Shown here piece by piece: positions 17,208 through 25,689 of a DNA stretch of 64,000 bases (the first letter of the stretch is position 1; each line of letters begins with the position of its first letter). The stretch is from contig JAFTXI010000031.1 of the NCBI GenBank assembly GCA_017461665.1, positions 17,841-81,840 of the forward strand, in the 5' to 3' direction. The position numbers were made by a program, and so were the translations under genes. The DNA comes from Bacteroidales bacterium. Lineage in GTDB: Bacteria; Bacteroidota; Bacteroidia; Bacteroidales; F082. Below the pieces are notes generated by a model. The model searched no databases and had not been told where the DNA came from. It saw nothing but the letters and a program-made list of their open reading frames with translations.

Positions 17208-18130
17208 TATATTTTCTTCAATGGCGAATTGGAACTATATGGAACCTTGCCCGATGGAACGACTTTGCTGGAACTTTCCAAGTGTATGTCTTGGTCGTCG
17301 AAGAAGATATGAGCGCCGAAAGCTTTGAGAACTTTGTCTTTCGGCATTCCTCCAAGGAAATACACCTCATTGACATAAACGCCCCATTTCTTCAATGTGT
17401 TGATGACTCTCATGTGAGCCGGCGCACTGCGTGACGAGACAATCGCCAATCTCAGCGGAGAGAGTTCTACCGTCACAGGAAGACATTCTTGTATCTTCGA
17501 TAACTTCTTCAATAACTTAGCAAAAGGTCCTTCCTGCAAAGGAATGTCTTTATTCTCCTTCTCATATTTGCTGAACGAGTCGATTCCTTCTTTCTTATAT
17601 CGTAATTCTGAGTCTTCATTGAACAGAACGGCATCAGCATCAAAGGCTATCCTTACTACATTAGATGCAGGATTAAATTCCTTAGGCGGCTCGTAAATGA
17701 CAGCGGCTGCACAGTTGCTATGAGCATCGACGACAGCCTGAACGCTGTTCTCATCTTTCGACAAAAACAAGTCAACACCAAAAGCATCAATATAAGGTGA
17801 TATAGGCTCGCCTCCAGAGAAAGCCAATCTCGTTATGTCGAGTTCATATTTCTCAATAGATTTCAAGATTCTCAATCCTGTCTCAGGACTGTTACGCGAC
17901 ATAACAACGACTTCAACGACAGGTTTATGTGCCTGCTTGTTAAGTTCCAAAAGACTTTTAACTAAATAAAAAGCGGTTCCTTTCTCCAATGGAACGTCTT
18001 GGTTCTTGTCTTGATATTCTCTATATTTCTTAACACCTTCTTTTTCAAAGATGTCGTTTTCAGCTTCGAGATCAAACAAGGCTCGCGCCGTAACACCAAC
18101 TACTAATACTTCTGAAAGATCGATACTCAT
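17207..18130 (-). CDS. Cytosolic 5'-nucleotidase I-like protein
   Basis: 307 aa. Internal duplication: VGVTARALFDLEAENDIFEKEGVKKYREYQ near the start and VRIAFDADAVLFNEDSELRYKKEGIDSFSKYE in the middle, both followed by a P-L-x-x-G block (VPLEKGTAFYLVKSLL / IPLQEGPFAKLLKKL). Also present are EVVVMSRNSPETGLRIL, FLGGMPKDKVLKAFGAHIFFDDQ and SSRSAPAHMRVI. This is the pattern of the eukaryote-like cN-I (NT5C1) family found in bacteria, which dephosphorylates nucleoside monophosphates. Specificity not predictable. Spaced 67 nt from pepT by a word array. Confidence 0.8.
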   Translation of the reverse strand: MSIDLSEVLVVGVTARALFDLEAENDIFEKEGVKKYREYQDKNQDVPLEKGTAFYLVKSLLELNKQAHKPVVEVVVMSRNSPETGLRILKSIEKYELDITRLAFSGGEPISPYIDAFGVDLFLSKDENSVQAVVDAHSNCAAAVIYEPPKEFNPASNVVRIAFDADAVLFNEDSELRYKKEGIDSFSKYEKENKDIPLQEGPFAKLLKKLSKIQECLPVTVELSPLRLAIVSSRSAPAHMRVINTLKKWGVYVNEVYFLGGMPKDKVLKAFGAHIFFDDQDIHLESSSKVVPSGKVPYSSNSPLKKI

Positions 18131-18137
18131 GTTTTAT

Positions 18138-18193
18138 GTTTAAGGATTAAGGTTTAAGGATTAAAGTTCTGAAAAATATCCTTAAACTTTAAG
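18138..18193. repeat. Palindromic word array (GTTTAAGGATTAAG x2 / ATCCTTAAAC)
   Basis: Two 14-15 bp units (18138-18166) are followed by the exact inverted partner ATCCTTAAAC at about 18177-18187. Lies between pepT and the nucleotidase gene. Confidence 0.65.
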
Positions 18194-18197
18194 CAAA

Positions 18198-19415
18198 TCA
18201 CTCTGCAAATAATTTAACAATATTCAAGATTACTTCTGAGGCTTTCTCCATACTTTCCAATGGAACATATTCATATTTTCCATGGAAGTTGTGTCCGCCG
18301 GCAAAGATGTTAGGACATGGCAACCCCATGAAACTGAGATTTGCTCCGTCGGTACCACCGCGTATTGGTTGTACTTTTGGCTTGATACCTGCCATCTCAA
18401 TGGCTTTGATAGCTTTCTCTACAATAAAATAATGCGGCTCAACTTCCTGACGCATATTGTAATATTGATGCTTAACATCAACAGTAACAGCACCATTATA
18501 TTTTTTATTCAAGAACTCACCGATAGAAACAATCAAAGACTTCTTTTCTTCGAACTTGGCTATGTCATGGTCACGGATAATGTATTGCATTGAAGTCTCT
18601 TCCACTGTTCCCTTGATATCTGTGAGATGATAGAAACCTTCGTAACCACAAGTAAATTCAGGACGTTGGTCAACAGGAAGCATTGCGTTAAATTCCATCG
18701 CAATCTGCATTGAATTTACCATCTTACCTTTTGCATAGCCAGGATGTATGTTAGCTCCTTGGATGTGAATCTTCGCGACGGCGGCGTTGAAATTCTCGTA
18801 TTCCAACTCCCCTATCTCGCCGCCGTCGATGGTGTACGCATATTTAGCACCAAATTTCTTCACATCAAATTTTGCAACACCACGACCTATCTCTTCATCA
18901 GGAGTGAAACCTATCTTAATCTCGCCATGTCTAACCTCTGGATGTTCCATAAGATATTGAGCGGCAAACATGATAGCAGCAACACCGCCTTTATCGTCGG
19001 CTCCTAATAATGTGGTTCCGTCTGTGGTAATCATCGTCTTGCCGATATAATTCTGCATCTCAGGAAAGTCTGAAACTTTCAAAACGATGTCCTTTTCAGC
19101 GTTAAGCATAATATCTCCACCTTGATAATTCTCAATGATTTGAGGCTTTATGTCAGCTCCAGAAGCATCTGGTGATGTATCGACATGAGCTATAAATCCT
19201 ATCGCTGGCACATCAGCATCGATGTTTGAAGGTATTGTCGCCATGACATAACCGAACTCATCTAATTCAGCTTTGATTCCCATTGCTTCAAGTTCATCGC
19301 GTAACATTCTCAATAAGTTGAATTGCCTTTCTGAACTTGGCTGCGTCTCTGATTCCGGATCTGACATAGTATCGACAGAGACATATCTTAAAAATTTATC
19401 TAATAATTTTTCCAT
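18198..19415 (-). CDS. pepT: Peptidase T (tripeptide aminopeptidase)
   Basis: 405 aa, M20 family. Begins LLDKFLRYVSVDTMSDPESETQPSS. The metal site includes GFIAHVDTSPD (His, Asp), GADDKGGVAAIMFA (bridging Asp), GFTPDEEIGRG (catalytic Glu and metal Glu), YTIDGGEIG, and the C-terminal GGTDGANLSFMGLPCPNIFAGGHNFHG. These residues and the length fit PepT, which removes the N-terminal residue of tripeptides in the cytosol. It lies next to an OPT-type oligopeptide transporter, a sensible pairing of peptide import and hydrolysis. Confidence 0.93.
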   Translation of the reverse strand: MEKLLDKFLRYVSVDTMSDPESETQPSSERQFNLLRMLRDELEAMGIKAELDEFGYVMATIPSNIDADVPAIGFIAHVDTSPDASGADIKPQIIENYQGGDIMLNAEKDIVLKVSDFPEMQNYIGKTMITTDGTTLLGADDKGGVAAIMFAAQYLMEHPEVRHGEIKIGFTPDEEIGRGVAKFDVKKFGAKYAYTIDGGEIGELEYENFNAAVAKIHIQGANIHPGYAKGKMVNSMQIAMEFNAMLPVDQRPEFTCGYEGFYHLTDIKGTVEETSMQYIIRDHDIAKFEEKKSLIVSIGEFLNKKYNGAVTVDVKHQYYNMRQEVEPHYFIVEKAIKAIEMAGIKPKVQPIRGGTDGANLSFMGLPCPNIFAGGHNFHGKYEYVPLESMEKASEVILNIVKLFAE

Positions 19416-19437
19416 TGTGTTTTAATATTTATTCTTC

Positions 19438-19487
19438 AGAGACGCAGCAATGTGTGTTTATATAACAGGATACATTGATACGTCTCT
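19438..19487. repeat. REP-like palindrome AGAGACG...CGTCTCT
   Basis: AGAGACG (19438-44) pairs with CGTCTCT (19481-87) and CAATG with CATTG inside. It is followed by the word ATTGTTAACTGTTAATTC that runs into the OPT stop codon. Confidence 0.65.
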
Positions 19488-19500
19488 ACATTGTTAACTG

Positions 19501-21510
19501 TTAATTCTCAATTTTTGCTCTTTTTGAATCCCAAATCATATATGCAATGATTGCAATATACATTACCAACGCTACCAATGAAGCCCAAGGTGTTTGTGCG
19601 AATGCTGTTCCATCGGCAGTTCTTACGATTAAGTCAACGTTAGCGAACTTCAAGATTGCACTAACGACACCCATCAAGGCGCCACCGGCGATGAACCCAG
19701 AAGCGATGAGTGTACCTCTGTTGTTGCGTGCGTTATTGAGATTTTCATCTTTGCTACGAGTACTTACAAACCATGAAATCGCGCCACCTATCAATAAAGG
19801 TATATTGAGGTCTATTGGGATAAACATTCCGAGTGCGAAAGGAAGTGCCGGTATCTTTGCAAATGTGAGTATCAATGCAATGACAGCACCGATTCCGTAT
19901 AACAACCAAGGCGCGCTACCACCTGACATCATCGGCTCGATAACCGCCGACATCGCATTTGCCTGAGGAGCGACCAATGCATCGTCGCCAACAAAACCGT
20001 ATGCTTTATTCAAAACCATAATGACGCCTGCGACTGTCGCTGCTGCCACAGCAACGCCGACGAACTTCCAAATCTCTTGGTTTCTCGGTGTCGTGCCAAT
20101 CCAATAACCTACTTTCAAGTCGGTGATGAAAGCACCAGCTACAGCTAAGGCTGTACAGACAACGCCACCGATGATAAGCGCTGCTGTCATTCCCATCGCT
20201 CCACTCAATCCGGCTGCCACCATAACCAAAGAAGCTAATATCAAGGTCATAAGTGTCATGCCACTGACAGGATTTGAACCTACGATAGCAATTGCATTGG
20301 CTGCAACTGTGGTGAACAAGAACGAAATAACGGCAACGACTAAGATACCGACGAGTGCGTGTTTTACATTATGAACGACACCAAACCAGAAGAACAAGAA
20401 CGTAATAATCAAAACGACGATGATTCCAATCACGACGAATTTCATCGAGAGGTCGCGTTGTGTGCGTTCTTCTTTCTCAGCGTTTTTCTTTCCTTTGAAC
20501 TCATTGGCTGCCAATCGAACAGAGGATTTTATCACACCCCAAGACTTGATGATACTTACGACGCCAGCCATGGCAATACCGCCGATACCGATATGACGTG
20601 CATATTCTTTAAATATCATCTCCGGTTCCATCTGTCCTATAGTCATCGTGATACCAGAATTCATCAGGTCTATCACTTCATTGCCCCAGAAAAGATTCAT
20701 TCCAGGAATGATAACAAACCAAACTAATATTGAACCACAGCATATTATGAATGCATATTTCAATCCGATGATATAACCGAGACCAAGAACTGCAGCGCCG
20801 ACATTTACCTTAAACATAAGTTTTGCACTATCAGCGACGGCTTGTCCCCATATCATCACTTTTGTAGATAATGTCTCGGTCCACAATCCGAATGTTGAGA
20901 CACAGAAATCGTAAAGTCCGCCTATCAAACCACTTACGACCAACAAGAGAGAATCTTTTCCTTTCTTTTGTCCGCTTACTAAAACCTGTGTCGTAGCTGT
21001 TGCTTCAGGGAACGGGAACTTTCCATGTTGTTCTTTGACGAAATATTTTCTAAAAGGAATTAAAAAAAGTATTCCGAGGATACCGCCCAAGAGCGATGCG
21101 AGGAATACTTGCATATAATTGATTTCTATTTCGTAGCCCTTACCTTGTAATATATATAAGGCAGGTAATGTGAATATTGCACCTGCGACCACACCGCCAG
21201 AGCAGCCACCGATAGACTGGATGATAACGTTTTGAGATAGAGCGTCGTTTTTCTTCGCCACGCCCGACAATCCAATCGCGATGATAGCAATAGGAATAGC
21301 TGCTTCAAAAACCTGTCCCACTTTAAGACCAAGATAAGCAGCTGCTGCCGAGAATAAAACCGTCATCAGAAGACCTATCGTCACCGACCAAATAGTCACC
21401 TCTTTATATTTCTTATCTGCTGATAAGATAGGTTTATAAACCTCACCCGGAGCCAACTCGCGCTGAGCATTTTCCGGCAAACTCATGTTTTCATTGTCGA
21501 TTTTTTCCAT
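19501..21510 (-). CDS. OPT family oligopeptide transporter
   Basis: 669 aa, about 14-16 hydrophobic segments. N-terminal cytosolic part ELAPGEVYKPILSADKKYKEVTIWSVTIG, then AAAAYLGLKVGQVFEAAIPIAIIAIG. Also FPEATATTQVLVSGQKKGKDS, VGSNPVSGMTLMTLI, and the late AQANAMSAVIEPMMSGGSAPWLLYGIGA. These match prokaryotic OPT proteins, proton-driven importers of oligopeptides (some members move metal chelates). Own -7 element at 21536-21543. Divided from pepT by a REP-like palindrome, so possibly a separate transcript. Confidence 0.88.
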   Translation of the reverse strand: MEKIDNENMSLPENAQRELAPGEVYKPILSADKKYKEVTIWSVTIGLLMTVLFSAAAAYLGLKVGQVFEAAIPIAIIAIGLSGVAKKNDALSQNVIIQSIGGCSGGVVAGAIFTLPALYILQGKGYEIEINYMQVFLASLLGGILGILFLIPFRKYFVKEQHGKFPFPEATATTQVLVSGQKKGKDSLLLVVSGLIGGLYDFCVSTFGLWTETLSTKVMIWGQAVADSAKLMFKVNVGAAVLGLGYIIGLKYAFIICCGSILVWFVIIPGMNLFWGNEVIDLMNSGITMTIGQMEPEMIFKEYARHIGIGGIAMAGVVSIIKSWGVIKSSVRLAANEFKGKKNAEKEERTQRDLSMKFVVIGIIVVLIITFLFFWFGVVHNVKHALVGILVVAVISFLFTTVAANAIAIVGSNPVSGMTLMTLILASLVMVAAGLSGAMGMTAALIIGGVVCTALAVAGAFITDLKVGYWIGTTPRNQEIWKFVGVAVAAATVAGVIMVLNKAYGFVGDDALVAPQANAMSAVIEPMMSGGSAPWLLYGIGAVIALILTFAKIPALPFALGMFIPIDLNIPLLIGGAISWFVSTRSKDENLNNARNNRGTLIASGFIAGGALMGVVSAILKFANVDLIVRTADGTAFAQTPWASLVALVMYIAIIAYMIWDSKRAKIEN

Positions 21511-21535
21511 AATAAATACTATTTAATTCTGTAGG

Positions 21536-21543
21536 CAAACTTA
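21536..21543 (-). promoter_or_regulatory. -7 element TAAGTTTG
   Basis: Reverse complement of CAAACTTA, 25 nt upstream of the OPT start. Confidence 0.55.
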
Positions 21544-21601
21544 CAATATTTTAAAAGATAAAGCAAGGACTTTTTTCTTAATAATTATTAACAACATAAG
21601 T

Positions 21602-21642
21602 AAAATCTCCCAGAAATTTTGATTATTTTTCCAGGAGATTTT
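21602..21642 (-). terminator. Hairpin AAAATCTCC...GGAGATTTT
   Basis: Nine-bp perfect stem 30 nt beyond the stop of the transglutaminase-like gene, with the T-rich side leaving leftward. Likely end of the four-gene envelope cluster. Confidence 0.6.
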
Positions 21643-21672
21643 GACATTAACTTATGATATTTAAAAAAATAC

Positions 21673-23184
21673 TTAATAACGTTTTAATTTATTCAACTGA
21701 ATAACCGACAATTTAACATCTTGATATTTTGGCATTGACATTCCGACACTCGCTCCGTAATATGTTGGGTCACAAACCATATATTTTCCGTCTTCAAGAT
21801 GCAAGTAAGAACCGCTCACTTCTTCCGGCAATTTAACAGCTGTCGCAATATGACCTGGATAATCTAACAAAACCACATCAAGACCAAGCAGTTTTCTAAC
21901 CAAATATGAAAACAAAATAGAGTTATCCTCACAATCGCTATACGGATAATATAAGGTTTCCTCGCAAAACATTGGCTTTTCATAACCGAATTGTTCTCCG
22001 TCTGTTTTATAATTGCAAGTCGCGTAAATGAAATCCAGAAGATAGTTTGTTGCGTCAACATACGACATCTCGTTTATCTGAGATTTCAAAGGACCTAATA
22101 ACGAGTTATTAATCTCGTCACTCATTTCTGCATTAGCATAGACTTGCATCTCTGTATGAGGATAATTGTCGTAGAAGTCTATATCCTCCAAATTAACCTT
22201 CACATTTATTTCACCAAAATCTTCTGTCGATAGTGTGATTGTTTTAATATTATTTCTCAATCTCAATGGTTTATTGAAACTTAAATCAATATTTGACATA
22301 CAATTCTGCATCAAGTTATCATAAGTGAATATTGAAGAACAGCTCATTATTTCATTTGGTTTTGCTGTAAAGACATAATACCTATCATTTTCAGAAGTCA
22401 AATATGAACGTTTGTATACAATCTGTTTAACAGCAATCAAAGCTATCAAATCATCATCACTTCTCGCTATTTTAGCCTTATAACCCAACTGATTAAGCAT
22501 GAACACCATATATACCAGCTGCTCGTTAGGTTTATATGGAAACATAGTTTGCGCAGTTTGTGAAATAAACAGATACAAGCCGTAATCATTTATATTTTGG
22601 CTAATCGCTATTTTTTTCATCTGATATGCCATATTAGAATAAGCGTCAGAAGAGAATTTATTCCATAGAGCTGCGACATCCTTTTCCGATGTGCCAGACA
22701 GTCTTATTTCAGAAAAATTGTCAATAACATCCAAGGTAATCTTAGAGTTAAAGAAGTCAACGGAAAAACTAGAGTTATTGTTGATTGAAGAAACATCAAC
22801 ATTCACCTCACTGCCATCAGCAACTACATTAGTTTCATCTTGCGGAGAAGATGCCGCTCTTTCAATTACTTTTTCCACTACAACTTCCATTTCACCTTGT
22901 TGCGAATCATCTGGTTTTGCCACAGGAACTGACTTAGGTTTAGGTTCAGATTCTGGTTCTTCGCCGAGAAATACCGAATATTCTTTCCAAGACTTTTCAA
23001 GATAAGAAGCAAAGCTCTTATTTATAGAATCTTGAAAACTAATATAATCTGACTTAGATTTATTTTTGAAATCCGTATAGTTTTGATTCTGTTTTTCTAT
23101 ATACCTCTTATACTCATCATTTTGAGCAAAAGAAGAAAAAATAATTACACAAAAAGTTAATGTTAATAACAACTTGTTTTTCAT
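21673..23184 (-). CDS. Exported transglutaminase-like protein
   Basis: About 503 aa from ATG 23184 (MKNKLLLTLTFCVIIFSSFAQN signal); a 9-residue longer start would precede the signal. A charged coiled N-terminus and a Pro/Glu linker come first (GEEPESEPKPKSVPVAKP). The C-terminal third has the Cys-His-Asp triad of transglutaminase-like folds: PYSDCEDNSILFSYLVRKLLG, then YPGHIATAVKLPEE, then YMVCDPTYYGASVG. Such domains act as peptidases or protein-modifying enzymes. Last gene of a cluster with two lipoproteins and a DUF5683-like protein, suggesting work on envelope proteins. Substrate unknown. Confidence 0.7.
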   Translation of the reverse strand: MKNKLLLTLTFCVIIFSSFAQNDEYKRYIEKQNQNYTDFKNKSKSDYISFQDSINKSFASYLEKSWKEYSVFLGEEPESEPKPKSVPVAKPDDSQQGEMEVVVEKVIERAASSPQDETNVVADGSEVNVDVSSINNNSSFSVDFFNSKITLDVIDNFSEIRLSGTSEKDVAALWNKFSSDAYSNMAYQMKKIAISQNINDYGLYLFISQTAQTMFPYKPNEQLVYMVFMLNQLGYKAKIARSDDDLIALIAVKQIVYKRSYLTSENDRYYVFTAKPNEIMSCSSIFTYDNLMQNCMSNIDLSFNKPLRLRNNIKTITLSTEDFGEINVKVNLEDIDFYDNYPHTEMQVYANAEMSDEINNSLLGPLKSQINEMSYVDATNYLLDFIYATCNYKTDGEQFGYEKPMFCEETLYYPYSDCEDNSILFSYLVRKLLGLDVVLLDYPGHIATAVKLPEEVSGSYLHLEDGKYMVCDPTYYGASVGMSMPKYQDVKLSVIQLNKLKRY

Positions 23185-23219
23185 GACAATTTGTATTTCA
23201 TATTGAGACATTTTTTAAT

Positions 23220-23272
23220 GAGACGTGCCAATCACACCTTGTTAATTTTTATTGGTGTGATCGACGCGTCTC
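23220..23272. repeat. REP-like palindrome GAGACG..AATCACACC..GGTGTGAT..CGTCTC
   Basis: Two nested stems: GAGACG/CGTCTC (outer) and ATCACACC/GGTGTGAT (inner), in the 95-nt gap between the carboxypeptidase-like lipoprotein and the transglutaminase gene. Confidence 0.7.
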
Positions 23273-23279
23273 TACGGGA

Positions 23280-23606
23280 TTAATAATTTTTCTTTTTCAT
23301 TGTTATTGTCACCTGTGATGTTTCGGCGGCAATTACATTAACGGTCTTCATATTTGTCTCATAACTGTTTTTCTGCACTGTCAGGGAATATTGTCGTGCG
23401 TCCAATTCTTCAAAAATGAATTTCCCGTCGTATGACGTCGTCACATTTTTTCCGCCGGGAGACAATTGTACCGAGACGTGTTCCAAAGGTTCGTTGGTAT
23501 TATAATCCAATACCGTTCCTTCAATGGTTCCGAACATATCGTATCCTATTGGGTTACAAGAGAAAAGCGACAAAACGATTACAGATAATGCCAATAATTT
23601 TTTCAT
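23280..23606 (-). CDS. Small lipoprotein with carboxypeptidase-regulatory-like domain
   Basis: 108 aa. Lipobox LSLFSC (Cys17), then a single beta-sandwich domain: GTIEGTVLDYNTNEPLEHVSVQL, YDGKFIFEELDARQYSLTVQK, TVNVIAAETSQVTITMKKK. This is the CarboxypepD_reg fold usual at the N-terminus of TonB receptors, here standing alone as a lipoprotein. Starts 3 nt after the DUF5683-like gene, so co-transcribed and probably co-translated. Function unknown; I infer a binding module at the membrane. Confidence 0.75.
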   Translation of the reverse strand: MKKLLALSVIVLSLFSCNPIGYDMFGTIEGTVLDYNTNEPLEHVSVQLSPGGKNVTTSYDGKFIFEELDARQYSLTVQKNSYETNMKTVNVIAAETSQVTITMKKKNY

Positions 23607-23609
23607 GTG

Positions 23610-24398
23610 TTAGAATTTAAAGTTTAAAGCTATACCTGTTGAATTAAGGTCTGAATAAGGAGTTACAGAGACATTATGTCCGTAGAGCACATGCTGTTCG
23701 CCTTTTGCAGCGATGCCGTCAATGACGTTCCACAGATATACAGCCACAGCACCAACTATAGACACGTTACGCACTGTAGTCCAGGTGTTTGCGTTTTTAG
23801 TATATTGATATTTCAATGAAGAGTTATGTGTAGAGCCAATCTTGTTGACATTAGAAGCCACCATACATTGGGAAAACACGGCGCCACCGATAAAGACAAT
23901 CTCGCCAGCTATGAAGCAAACACCTTTGTTTGTCTGACCTTTTTTAATCTGCGCCATGCCGGGAATGAAAGCACTAGCAGAAAAAGGATATTTATCTGTG
24001 ATTGTGACATCGTCAAAAGAATATGCAGGATTCTTTGCTGTCTGCACCAAGATATAAACCTTATATAATCCAGGTTGCAATTGCTCATAATATTCACTGA
24101 TAATACGAGCTTTCACTATAAGGTTATCTTGTCCGGACACAGAGATATTATCTCCGGCTATGTTGATATTAGTCTCGGCTCCTGTTGCCAAATTTCTACG
24201 TTCTAATATTTGTTTCACAGCCTTTTCTCTTGCATTAGAACGGTCGTAGCCGGTTGCTGTAACGACTTCGAGATAAGATACCGAAGATTCTTCAAAATAT
24301 CCTTCTGTCCATTTTGGTTTTTGCTGCTGAGCAAATATACTTTGCCCAATCAATAGAAAGAGCAAAGTACATGCAAATGAAGAAATAAATCTTTTCAT
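23610..24398 (-). CDS. Exported protein with LPP20-like and DUF5683-like parts
   Basis: 262 aa. Signal MKRFISSFACTLLFLLIGQSIFAQ. Residues about 30-115 (KPKWTEGYFEESSVSYLEVV..SNAREKAVKQILERRNLATG) resemble the LPP20/FlgT-N type domain. The second half, AFIPGMAQIKKGQTNKGVCFIAGEIVFIGGAVF and IVGAVAVYLWNVIDGIAAKG, has the PGxxQ-x-KG-x-x-KG pattern and two membrane helices of DUF5683. Two nt after the LPP20-like lipoprotein gene. Probably an inner-membrane or envelope component acting with its neighbours. Confidence 0.65.
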   Translation of the reverse strand: MKRFISSFACTLLFLLIGQSIFAQQQKPKWTEGYFEESSVSYLEVVTATGYDRSNAREKAVKQILERRNLATGAETNINIAGDNISVSGQDNLIVKARIISEYYEQLQPGLYKVYILVQTAKNPAYSFDDVTITDKYPFSASAFIPGMAQIKKGQTNKGVCFIAGEIVFIGGAVFSQCMVASNVNKIGSTHNSSLKYQYTKNANTWTTVRNVSIVGAVAVYLWNVIDGIAAKGEQHVLYGHNVSVTPYSDLNSTGIALNFKF

Positions 24399-24400
24399 TA

Positions 24401-25009
24401 TTATTTATTTTCAGATTTATATTGTTCAAATGATTTGGTCATTTGTTCTCTATACTTCATTTCATTAAAACCGATTTTCATTTTTTCATCTTCAGAAAGA
24501 ACGTCATTAACGGCGCTACTTACTTTTTCTGACAAATCTACTTTTGAAATTTGAATAGCAACATAGCACTCAATATGACCATCTTCACCAACAGCACCAA
24601 AACGTTGACATACGGCTCTTGTATCATTTACAACTACATCTATAATTTGGTCGCCAGCCATTGTAACTTTTCTTTCAATGTCATTACCTTGGTTATTTCC
24701 AATGGTTTGTGAATAATTGCTTACCATACCTTTATAAGCATGTTTAATTTTCATACGAACTTGTTCTTGTGCATTTTGTAAAGCCCATTTAAGCAATTCG
24801 CCTTTTTGGTTCATTGAACCTCTGAAAATACCTGTTGCAGCAAATTCAGTATCAGTATCATAAACTGTACAAGGTACTTCAAACACTTCACCAAATGGAT
24901 TGACACCGCTGTTGTTTTTATTGTCAACAACTGCTTTAGAGGTTCCACCGCATGATGTGAATGCTACAGCTAAAGCTATAACTGCTAATGATAATAATGT
25001 TTTTTTCAT
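24401..25009 (-). CDS. LPP20-like lipoprotein
   Basis: 202 aa. Lipobox AVAFTSC (Cys20), a short Asn-rich linker, then a single alpha/beta domain TVYDTDTEFAATGIFRGSMN, LKWALQNAQEQVRMKIKHAY, ERKVTMAGDQIIDVVVNDTRAVC, IECYVAIQISKVDLSEKV. Such domains occur in LPP20 and FlgT-N type envelope proteins. First gene of the leftward cluster of four. The 107 nt upstream lead to the tandem structured elements at 25.1-25.55 kb, so those may control it. Confidence 0.65.
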   Translation of the reverse strand: MKKTLLSLAVIALAVAFTSCGGTSKAVVDNKNNSGVNPFGEVFEVPCTVYDTDTEFAATGIFRGSMNQKGELLKWALQNAQEQVRMKIKHAYKGMVSNYSQTIGNNQGNDIERKVTMAGDQIIDVVVNDTRAVCQRFGAVGEDGHIECYVAIQISKVDLSEKVSSAVNDVLSEDEKMKIGFNEMKYREQMTKSFEQYKSENK

Positions 25010-25115
25010 TTTTCTTTGCTCTTGTTATATCCCATTAGAGCCCTTCGGTTTTGAATTATTAATTTTAATTAGGTTTATTATTATTTTCAATTCAGTTTTC
25101 AATTTTCAATTCATA

Positions 25116-25280
25116 AAAAAAGCGTGAACCAAACTCAATGTTTCGTTGTCAAGGCATCGATACCTAAACACTACATGAGTTCAGTCCACGCTAAAGCACG
25201 CAGACGTTCCCGCTTTACTCTTGTGGGTGTTTGAAGGTGTCGAAGTTTCAAAGACAAGATCTAAGCAAAACGCTTTTTCC
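25116..25280 (-). ncRNA. Structured RNA element, copy A (strand inferred)
   Basis: Pairs visible: AGCGTG (25122-27) with CACGCT (25188-93), AACTCA (25133-38) with TGAGTT (25177-82), and the hairpin AGGCATCGATACCT (25153-66). The element ends are also complementary (AAAAAGCGT with ACGCTTTTT), competing with the first stem for the same strand. The distal half shares CGCTTTACTC, GTGTCGAAGTTTC and AAGACAAG with copy B. Read leftward it ends CACGCTTTTTTT, terminator-like. A leftward promoter (25627-34) lies upstream of both copies. Strand choice is inference. Confidence 0.5.
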
Positions 25281-25368
25281 TTTTTCAATATGTTTTATAT
25301 TTCATCAATCTATCATAAGCATTATTTTTTCACATTTTCAACTTTCAGTTTTCAATTTTCAATTCATA

Positions 25369-25551
25369 AAAAAAGCGTGAACTTGAACTCATCATTTGTC
25401 TTTGAGGTCTTCGACTACCCACCCTTCAAATAATTGAGTAAAGCCCACGCTAAAACAGCGCAGGCGTTCTCGCTTTACTCCTGAGGGGTGATTTTGCTTG
25501 AAAGTGTCGAAGTTTCGAAGACAAGGTCAAAGCTAAAACGCTTTTTTATAT
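25369..25551 (-). ncRNA. Structured RNA element, copy B (strand inferred)
   Basis: Same plan as copy A with different bases in paired positions: AGCGTG (25375-80) with CACGCT (25446-51), ACTCA (25388-92) with TGAGT (25436-40), and a GGTCTTCGACTACC-type hairpin (25407-20). Ends AAAAAAGCGT/ACGCTTTTTT again pair. The 37 nt leading into the element are identical to those before copy A (25094 and 25347), showing a duplication of about 253 nt period. Confidence 0.5.
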
Positions 25552-25563
25552 GTTGTTAATTGT

Positions 25564-25580
25564 GCGTAAAATAATTACGC
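25564..25580. repeat. Small hairpin GCGTAA-AATAA-TTACGC
   Basis: Perfect 6-bp stem between the leftward promoter and structured copy B. Confidence 0.5.
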
Positions 25581-25626
25581 TAATTCTTCATAGGCTCTAT
25601 ATTTTATTACTACATTTTTATTTTTG

Positions 25627-25634
25627 CAAATATA
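25627..25634 (-). promoter_or_regulatory. -7 element TATATTTG for the structured-element transcript
   Basis: Reverse complement of CAAATATA, with TTTTG about 17 nt further upstream (25652-56). Points leftward into copies B and A and then the LPP20-like operon. Confidence 0.55.
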
Positions 25635-25689
25635 TGATATTTTTTTTAACTCAAAATTTTTATTTGGTTAATTTTAGTCATGTATAATA

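Noticed and set aside
25221-25433. 70-aa ORF inside the tandem structured element
   Set aside because: It crosses from copy A into copy B, has no domain, and the region shows pairing constraints rather than codon constraints.
25116-25551. tRNA or tmRNA identity for the tandem structured element
   Set aside because: No cloverleaf, no T-loop TTCGA in a paired arm of the right size, and no encoded CCA or tag reading frame.
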